Of a DNA stretch of 6,542 nt, positions 1 to 4,383 are shown piece by piece. The DNA comes from Rhodanobacteraceae bacterium (GTDB lineage: Bacteria > Pseudomonadota > Gammaproteobacteria > Xanthomonadales > SZUA-5): contig QIMA01000314.1 of the NCBI GenBank assembly GCA_003233535.1, positions 1 through 6,542 of the forward strand. Reading direction: 5' to 3'. The position numbers and the translations under genes were made by a program. The notes under the pieces are model-generated. The model was not told the DNA's origin. It saw nothing but the letters and a program-made list of their open reading frames with translations, and made no database searches. Within the stretch, counting starts at the first letter, position 1, and each line of letters opens with the position of its first letter.

Positions 1-1
1 C

Positions 2-1039
2 TGCGTAGCGGCCAAGGGCCTACTCAATCGCGCACATGCATACAAAGCCTCCGCGGACGCCAACCGCGAGCATGGTGAGGATGAAGATGCCGGCATCAGC
101 ATGGGTTTGTTCTCGTACCCCGTCCTAATGGCCGCCGACATCTTGATTTTCGGCGCCAGCGAGGTGCCGGTTGGTCGCGACCAGGTGCAGCACATCGAAA
201 TGGCGCGGGACATGGCGCAACGGCTCAATCATCTGTACGCCAGCAGTGATGACCCGCTGTTAGTCATCCCCGCAGCAGTTGTGGACGACAACGTGGCCAC
301 CTTGCCCGGTCTGGACGGCCGCAAGATGAGCAAAAGCTACAACAACACCATTGCCTTGTGGCTACCGGCGAAGAAGCTGAAGAAAGCGATCGGCAGCATC
401 GTCACCAATTCGCTGGAGCCGGGCCAACCCAAAGATCCAGACGGCTCGCACCTGTTCCAGATTTACGGCGCGTTTGCCAGCGAGCAGCAACGACAGGAAT
501 TTGCTGAAGAATTGCGCGGCGGCTTGGGCTGGGGAGCGGCCAAGGCGAAGGTCTTTGAGCACATTGATGCTGAGTTAGCGCCATCTAGAGAACGCTATGA
601 AGAGCTCATAGCCAATCCGCAACAGGTGGAAGACGCCTTGCAGGCAGGAGCCCAACGGGTCCGGCCAATCGGCGGCGAACGCATTGCTCGGGTTAGACAA
701 GCGGTTGGACTGCGCCCGCTAAGCGCTCCCGCGCAGGAGAGCAAACAAGCCAAGCGCAAGCAAAAGCCGCCGCGTTTTGTAAGCTTTAGCGAGGCGGGCA
801 AGTTCAATTTCAAATTCACCGATAGCGACGGCACGTTGTTAGCGATGGGACCTGGGTTCGACTCGCCAGCTTTGGCCGGTGCGGGAATCAAGCAATTCAG
901 ATCACTCGGCAGCCAGCTCCAACAATGGCAAGCTGGCGACGGCAACTGGACTCTGCACGGAGAGGACGATACGTCTTTAGCGGTCAGTGCCGCTGATATA
1001 ACGCCGGTCGCCATCATCAGCGCTCTGGAGCGCGTTTAG
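2..1039 (+). CDS. trpS: Tryptophanyl-tRNA synthetase, C-terminal 345 residues (5' end outside window)
   Basis: Class I aminoacyl-tRNA synthetase that charges tRNA-Trp with tryptophan using ATP, in the cytoplasm. The frame is open from base 2, so the ATG at 101 is internal. The Rossmann catalytic core is visible. YPVLMAADIL (fragment residues 39-48) carries the Tyr, Met and Asp that line the tryptophan pocket in bacterial enzymes. VGRDQVQH follows, with the pocket Gln, and KMSKS lies at residues 108-112 (bases 323-337). The HIGH-type motif must lie upstream of the window. The helical anticodon-side region ends near VRQAVGLRPL (about residue 239). A Lys/Gln-rich linker (239-257) and an extra domain of about 88 residues (258-345) follow; the compact TrpRS of E. 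coli or Bacillus lacks these. The extra domain starts RFVSFSEAGKFNFKF and resembles the DUF1508/YegP fold by eye. Extended TrpRS proteins are known in Pseudomonas and Xanthomonas, from memory. The next gene starts 2 bp after the stop. Confidence 0.97.
   Translation, partial: CVAAKGLLNRAHAYKASADANREHGEDEDAGISMGLFSYPVLMAADILIFGASEVPVGRDQVQHIEMARDMAQRLNHLYASSDDPLLVIPAAVVDDNVATLPGLDGRKMSKSYNNTIALWLPAKKLKKAIGSIVTNSLEPGQPKDPDGSHLFQIYGAFASEQQRQEFAEELRGGLGWGAAKAKVFEHIDAELAPSRERYEELIANPQQVEDALQAGAQRVRPIGGERIARVRQAVGLRPLSAPAQESKQAKRKQKPPRFVSFSEAGKFNFKFTDSDGTLLAMGPGFDSPALAGAGIKQFRSLGSQLQQWQAGDGNWTLHGEDDTSLAVSAADITPVAIISALERV
1027..1030 (+). promoter_or_regulatory. Likely ribosome binding site for the small membrane protein gene
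   Basis: GGAG lies inside the last trpS codons, 11 bases before the GTG at 1042. The spacing is slightly long but usable. It supports the GTG start over the in-frame ATG at 1063, which has only a weak purine stretch before it. The overlap with trpS suggests translational coupling. Confidence 0.4.
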
Positions 1040-1041
1040 CC

Positions 1042-1326
1042 GTGCAGGCTGGGCTTGTACTGATGCTGGAACTGCCGCTGGCCGCGGTGTTGATTTGGAT
1101 CTATCAGAGCCAACTCCCCGCCAACGCCGGCAACGTACGTCGCTGGCTAGGACCCGGCTTGAGCATCGCCGCCGCCACCGCAGCCGCCGAGTTGGGTTTC
1201 CGAGCGGCATACGGCGGCGGTCAACTGTGGCCGCACATACTGGCCGCGCTATGCGCCTTTGGGGTTTATTGCGCGGCATTCGCGGTGGGCTGGTGGAGTC
1301 TGAGCCGACTCCGGCAATCAAGCTAG
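1042..1326 (+). CDS. Small predicted inner-membrane protein, 94 aa, unknown function
   Basis: I do not recognise the family. The protein is short and hydrophobic, with three likely membrane helices at residues 3-21 (rich in Leu/Val/Ile, ending WIYQ), 36-55 (Ala-rich and the weakest of the three, with a Glu at 50) and 63-87 (ending AVGWWSL). A basic stretch, NVRRW, between helices 1 and 2 and the basic C-terminus (LSRLRQSS) suggest both face the cytoplasm, although three helices cannot satisfy this fully. It uses GTG, 2 bp after the trpS stop, so it is very probably cotranscribed and perhaps coupled to trpS. If the true start is the ATG at 1063, the protein has 87 residues and a shortened first helix. 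Real coding is supported by the tight spacing, by clear hydrophobic segments and by high-GC third positions. No catalytic or binding motif is visible. Confidence 0.72.
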   Translation: MQAGLVLMLELPLAAVLIWIYQSQLPANAGNVRRWLGPGLSIAAATAAAELGFRAAYGGGQLWPHILAALCAFGVYCAAFAVGWWSLSRLRQSS

Positions 1327-1352
1327 AAGCGGCCATCGCGGCCACTGCTTCT
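1325..1352 (+). repeat. Hairpin at the stop codon of the small membrane protein gene
   Basis: AGAAGC (1325-1330) pairs with GCTTCT (1347-1352), and GGCC (1331-1334) pairs with GGCC (1340-1343). A 5-base loop and a 3-base bulge on the right arm complete the structure. It begins within the TAG stop (1324-1326). No T-run follows, so it is at best a weak or factor-dependent end for the trpS operon, or it may protect the 3' end of the message. Confidence 0.35.
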
Positions 1353-1459
1353 GCGCACTATGGTCATTGGGACACACCCGGTGTCATGGGCTGCGTCAGT
1401 CAAGTGGGTGACCAGGGCGCCTGTAATGTACGCGTGCATCTCCGGACCAGCCGGTGCAG

Positions 1460-1492
1460 CTAGCCCGGATGTTTCATAAACTTCCGGGCTAG
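1460..1492. repeat. 33-bp near-perfect palindrome
   Basis: CTAGCCCGGA (1460-1469) is an exact inverted match to TCCGGGCTAG (1483-1492). Inside it, GTTT (1471-1474) pairs with AAAC (1478-1481) around a CAT loop, leaving one T/T mismatch between the two stems. That gives 14 pairs in 33 bases. It lies between two convergent genes, where it could end transcripts from both sides, but neither strand has a T-run after the stem. It directly abuts the ~50-bp repeat at 1491-1540, so it may be part of a mobile or REP-type repeat rather than a terminator. Confidence 0.75.
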
Positions 1493-1540
1493 TGGTTGAG
1501 GACTGGGAAAGCTGACGGCGGTCGAATTCGGTGTGTTCTC
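1491..1540 (+). repeat. Left copy of ~50-bp direct repeat flanking the permease gene
   Basis: The copy begins AGTGGTTGAGGACTGGG and ends GTGTTCTC. Aligned with 4095-4144 and allowing two 3-base gaps, about 38 of 47 paired positions agree. The strongest parts are the core TTGA(G/T)GACTGGGAA(A/G)GCTGAC and the final eight bases, which are identical. Both copies have the same orientation and each is 50 bases long. Confidence 0.65.
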
Positions 1541-1593
1541 GTTTCACGCGCTGAGTAGTGATCGAGGTTGAGCGCAAACACCGAGCTTGCCGC

Positions 1594-4035
1594 CTACTCA
1601 GCTTGAAGCGCCCGCGCAGGGTCGATCGCTGCGGCGCGCAGGGCGGGAATCCAACAGGCCAAGGTGGCGGTGAGCATCAAGAGCAGGGTTGCCCCCGCGA
1701 GCGGCAGCGGATCCCACGCCGCGATGCCGAAGATCGAGGCGCGCAGGTATGGCACTGCCAGCGTAAACAGGGTCAGTCCTGCGGCAACCCCGACCGCAGT
1801 CAGCGTCAGGCCGCGGGTGACCACCGACCGCACGATGCGCTGCGGGTCCGCGCCCAGCGCCATGCGCAGCCCGAACTCGCGGGTGCGCAGCGCGACCAGA
1901 TAGGCCATTACACCGTAGAGCCCGATCATTCCCAGCAACAATGTCACGACCGCAGCGGCAGTCGTCACCGCGAGCATCAGCGTCAAGCGCGCCATCGAGC
2001 CGCGGACGACCTCGCGCATGCTGCTGACCTGGAAAACCGGAACACTGGGGTCGAGGTCGCGCACGATGCCGCGAACGGCAACCACCAGCGCTTCCGGGGG
2101 CGCGTTCGACTGCACGGCCAGCACCATGGCGGGAAGCGGGCCTGGCTCGTCCGCCGGCACAGAGGCCACAACCTGAGGCCGATACACCATCGCCGCAGGA
2201 GGCGCTGCGAGATCTTCGTACCTCACATCGCCCACCACACCCACGACAGTGTAGGTCGGTCCGCCAGGATCCAGCGTCAGCGTTCTGCCCAGGGACTCAG
2301 TACCTGTGGGGTCCGCGAAGAACGCCATAGCCGCACGCTGGCTGATGATGAGATCCGCCGCTCGCTGCGATTGAAGGGCCCGAAAGTCGCGGCCAGCGAG
2401 CACCGGAATTCGCATCGCGGCGAAATACCGGTTGCCAACCACGTTCACCGGCAGCGTTGTGGAGCGGTCTTTTCCGTCAACCACAAATGCCTGCTCCGGC
2501 GACCCTCCAGGACCGAGCGGCAGGTGCGCGGTCAGCCCGGCAGCGAGCACGGACGGCAACTGATTCACCCGCTCGGTCAACTGGGCATAGAACGCTACCC
2601 GGGCAGAATCCCGATAGCGAGCGAAGGGCAGCAAGACCCGGAACGTGGTTACCTGGCTGGCCTCGAAACCAGGGTGCACATCGTGGAGCCGATGCGCGGT
2701 GCGCAGGAGCAAGGCCGACCCTGCCAGCACCACCAGTGCCGCGGCGATCTGCAGCACGCTGGCAGTTGCCCGCATGCGTTGCCGAGACTTTCCCGAAGTC
2801 TGGCCACGCGAACCGTCACGCAGCCTGTTCGACAAGCGTCCCGGCCGATCGAGCCAGGTCAGTATGGCCGTCCAGCCTAGGGTGCTCAGGATCGCGCCGA
2901 GCACGATGACAGCGGCAGTCTGCGGCCCGATCGCAAGCTCTGTAAGACGCGGAAGGTCTGCCGGACCGAACACCTTGAGCGCCACCAGCGTGCCGAGCGA
3001 GGCCAACAGCGCCAAAGCCGCAGCGGCCGCGCCGAGCAGAGCCGACTCGCCGAAGAAATGCGCAGAGGCGCGCAGCGGGCTCGCGCCCAGTGCCTCACGC
3101 ATGGCGACATCATGACGACTGCTCTCGGCGCGGATGAGGACGAGATTGGCGACGTTTGCCCATGCCACAAGCAGGATCAGGCCCGCCACGGTGGCCAGCA
3201 CCCATAGCGTGGGCGCAATGCTGCCGGTGATGGCTTCGCGGAGGGGTTGTACGCGCGGAGCAAGCTGTACCTCGTCGAGCCAAGCCGCCGTTGAGCCTCC
3301 CGACTGCAGGCGCGGAAACAGTTCGGCCATTCTCGGCAAGACCGCGCTGAGCTCAAGCTGCGCGCCCTCCATCGTGGCCCCGGGAGCGAGCCTGGCGACG
3401 CCAGCGTAGAAGAAATAACCCGCCGCGGCGCCGGCGGCGTACTTTGCAGGAAGCCACACTCGGGTGCTCGCGCTGGGGAACATGAATTGCGCGGGCATCA
3501 CGCCGACCACCTCACGGGGCACATCGTTAACGACCAAGGTCTTGCCGATGACATCGAGTGCGGCGCCGAAGCGCGTGCGCCACTCCGACTCGCTCAGGAT
3601 GACAGCGTTCGGTCCACCGCGGCGTTCTTCGTCATCGGAGAACGCGCGGCCGATCAGCGGCTGAGCACGGAGCAGGCGCATCATCGATGCGGTGACCCAG
3701 GTTGCGGTCAGGTGCTCGGCGCCACCGTCTACGTTCGCCGTCCACACGTTGGCGCTGCCGGTCCGATAGAGCGCCACATCTTCGAGCTTCGTCGCCAAGC
3801 GCTGGTAGGTGGTGTAGACCGCGGGCGAATGGCCAATCCGGCCACCGTCCGCCATCTGAAGATCGATGCTGACCAGCCGGTGGGGCTCGCCGTACGGCAG
3901 CGGTACGAGCAAAACACCATGGACCATAGCAAACATCGACCCGACCGATGCCAGACCTAAGGCAAGCGTGAGGATGACGGTGATTGAGTAGACCGGGGTA
4001 CGTCGCAGTGATCTGAACGCGCGTGAGAGAACCAT
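1594..4035 (-). CDS. ADOP/MacB-type ABC transporter permease (FtsX-like), 813 aa
   Basis: Inner-membrane permease of the MacB/FtsX superfamily, of the long duplicated form called ADOP, abundant in Acidobacteria. Members of the superfamily work with an ATPase in lipoprotein release, peptide or drug efflux, or signalling; the substrate here is unknown. Numbering from the ATG at 4035, the N-terminus MVLSRAFRSLRRTPVYS is typical. Membrane helices lie near 16-38, 274-299, 329-354, 372-393, 425-445, 685-710, 738-762 and 779-800. Two large periplasmic MacB_PCD-like domains fill 39-273 and 446-684. The FtsX signature after the helix occurs twice, as RHDVAMREALGAS (307-319) and RTREFGLRMALGAD (717-730), which shows the internal duplication. 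I prefer the ATG at 4035 over the in-frame TTG at 4053 because GGAGG lies 11 bases before it. No ATPase gene is adjacent, so it is an orphan here. The family is clear; the function is not. Confidence 0.93.
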   Translation of the reverse strand: MVLSRAFRSLRRTPVYSITVILTLALGLASVGSMFAMVHGVLLVPLPYGEPHRLVSIDLQMADGGRIGHSPAVYTTYQRLATKLEDVALYRTGSANVWTANVDGGAEHLTATWVTASMMRLLRAQPLIGRAFSDDEERRGGPNAVILSESEWRTRFGAALDVIGKTLVVNDVPREVVGVMPAQFMFPSASTRVWLPAKYAAGAAAGYFFYAGVARLAPGATMEGAQLELSAVLPRMAELFPRLQSGGSTAAWLDEVQLAPRVQPLREAITGSIAPTLWVLATVAGLILLVAWANVANLVLIRAESSRHDVAMREALGASPLRASAHFFGESALLGAAAAALALLASLGTLVALKVFGPADLPRLTELAIGPQTAAVIVLGAILSTLGWTAILTWLDRPGRLSNRLRDGSRGQTSGKSRQRMRATASVLQIAAALVVLAGSALLLRTAHRLHDVHPGFEASQVTTFRVLLPFARYRDSARVAFYAQLTERVNQLPSVLAAGLTAHLPLGPGGSPEQAFVVDGKDRSTTLPVNVVGNRYFAAMRIPVLAGRDFRALQSQRAADLIISQRAAMAFFADPTGTESLGRTLTLDPGGPTYTVVGVVGDVRYEDLAAPPAAMVYRPQVVASVPADEPGPLPAMVLAVQSNAPPEALVVAVRGIVRDLDPSVPVFQVSSMREVVRGSMARLTLMLAVTTAAAVVTLLLGMIGLYGVMAYLVALRTREFGLRMALGADPQRIVRSVVTRGLTLTAVGVAAGLTLFTLAVPYLRASIFGIAAWDPLPLAGATLLLMLTATLACWIPALRAAAIDPARALQAE

Positions 4036-4046
4036 GGGATGCGTCG

Positions 4047-4051
4047 CCTCC
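4047..4051 (-). promoter_or_regulatory. Ribosome binding site deciding the permease start
   Basis: On the - strand GGAGG lies 11 bases before the ATG at 4035. The alternative TTG at 4053 has no purine-rich stretch before it, and this GGAGG overlaps its coding stretch. The start at 4035 also gives the usual ADOP N-terminus. Confidence 0.6.
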
Positions 4052-4094
4052 AATGCGCGTCACGTTGGGCGCGACGGCTTTGACTTTTGACGTG

Positions 4095-4144
4095 AGTGGC
4101 GCTTGATGACTGGGAAGGCTGACAGCTTAGAACTTCGTGTTCTC
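4095..4144 (+). repeat. Right copy of ~50-bp direct repeat flanking the permease gene
   Basis: It runs from AGTGGCGCTTGATGACTGGG to GTGTTCTC and matches 1491-1540 in the same orientation at about 38 of 47 aligned positions. It also holds a small hairpin, AGAAC (4129-4133) with GTTCT (4139-4143). The eight bases GACGTGAG (4089-4096) recur inverted as CTCACGTC (4142-4149), so this copy as a whole can fold back on itself. Confidence 0.65.
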
Positions 4145-4155
4145 ACGTCGCGACC

Positions 4156-4182
4156 GATGCGGTTCGCTTCGCTCACCGCATC
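4156..4182. repeat. REP-like palindrome
   Basis: GATGCGGT (4156-4163) pairs exactly with ACCGCATC (4175-4182) across an 11-base loop, TCGCTTCGCTC, and is followed by CTACGGGG. Palindromes of the form GATGCGGT...ACCGCATCCTACG are common, from memory, in intergenic DNA of many gammaproteobacteria, where they are dispersed in the manner of REP elements. Confidence 0.7.
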
Positions 4183-4198
4183 CTACGGGGATTTCGTC

Positions 4199-4219
4199 GG
4201 CCCTGGCTACTCCGGGGCC
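4199..4219. repeat. GC-rich hairpin
   Basis: GGCCCTGG (4199-4206) pairs with CCGGGGCC (4212-4219) with one T-G wobble and a 5-base loop. It lies within the composite repeat. No T-run follows on either strand, so it is not a standard intrinsic terminator. Confidence 0.5.
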
Positions 4220-4377
4220 CTATGCCCTACTCAGCCGAACCCAGTCATCCAGCGAACCTTCCTCAAATATCACCCGCTGGCGATCGCTCCTCAGCAGCTC
4301 CAGTTTGACGAGCACGGGCAGCCTGAAGTGGCGCCCAAGAACGCAGCAACGATGGCAAGTTTCGCAATCCGCCACAT
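4220..4377 (-). other. Doubtful small reading frames just downstream of the cytochrome gene
   Basis: Two short - strand frames start here. One runs from the ATG at 4377 to the stop at 4291 (28 residues, MWRIAKLAIVAAFLGATSGC...), begins 6 bp after the cytochrome stop and looks like a lipoprotein signal peptide that then ends. The other runs from the GTG at 4375 to the stop at 4220 (51 residues), contains CETCH near its N-terminus and ends EEGSLDDWVRLSRA. Its last codons are made by the inverted repeat arm. On the + strand the exact antisense codons are also open and read smoothly. I see no strong ribosome binding site for any of them. This may be a decayed gene end or part of a dispersed repeat. 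Confidence 0.25.
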
Positions 4378-4383
4378 GTTGGC

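Larger units (their letters stand above)
1327..1593. other. Convergent intergenic interval with palindromes and a repeat copy, no convincing gene
   Basis: This interval separates the + strand trpS operon from the - strand permease gene, both of which end here. It contains a 5-bp inverted pair GACAC/GTGTC (1371-1375, 1381-1385), a long near-perfect palindrome (1460-1492) and a ~50-bp repeat (1491-1540) that recurs beyond the other side of the permease gene. A 39-codon + frame (1360-1479, ATG to TAA) and an 84-codon - frame (1323-1577) are open. They overlap one another and the palindrome, lack a clear ribosome binding site and show no family motif, so I do not call either a gene. The structure suggests interspersed non-coding repeats. 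No T-tract terminator is visible on either strand. Confidence 0.6.
4101..4253. repeat. Composite element with inverted ends around a REP-like palindrome
   Basis: The left end GCTTGATGACTGGGAAGGCT (starting 4101) recurs inverted at 4231-4253. Over 22-23 bases there are about 19 matches with one gap. Between the ends lie the palindrome at 4156-4182 and a GC hairpin at 4199-4219. The overall shape, about 150 bp with inverted ends and no coding, resembles a BIME-type REP pair or a small non-autonomous element. I cannot tell which without other genomic copies. Confidence 0.5.
4036..4383. other. Repeat-rich interval between the cytochrome and permease genes
   Basis: Both flanking genes are on the - strand. 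The half nearer the permease (4036-4100) is its leader. It holds the ribosome binding site and a tandem pair CTTTGAC/TTTTGAC (4078-4091, + strand reading); no clear -10/-35 pair stands out. From 4095 to 4253 the sequence is built of direct and inverted repeats, described separately. From 4220 to 4383 two frames are open in exact antisense register and neither is a secure gene. The length and the repeats make simple cotranscription of the cytochrome and permease genes unlikely. No T-tract terminator is visible after the cytochrome stop. Confidence 0.55.

Noticed and set aside
101..103. ATG at 101 as the start of trpS
   Set aside because: The frame is open to the window edge and the 33 upstream codons (CVAAKGLLNRAHAYK...) are conserved-type TrpRS sequence, so this Met is internal.
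595..1017. 140-codon - strand frame within trpS
   Set aside because: Shadow of the trpS C-terminal domain; Ser/Pro/Cys-rich and without motifs.
1360..1479. 39-codon + strand frame ending in the palindrome
   Set aside because: It has no ribosome binding site or family motif, and its end is formed by the palindrome; more likely part of a repeat than a gene.
1558..2880. Long + strand open frame of 440 codons across the permease gene
   Set aside because: It is antisense to the well-supported permease. It is rich in His, Arg and Gln with no domain-like pattern, as expected of a shadow frame in high-GC DNA.
3487..3960. 157-codon + strand frame across the permease N-terminal region
   Set aside because: Antisense shadow of the periplasmic domain coding region, with no ribosome binding site or recognisable motif.
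4051..4053. TTG at 4053 as the permease start
   Set aside because: It has no ribosome binding site and would place the strong GGAGG inside the gene; the ATG at 4035 fits better.
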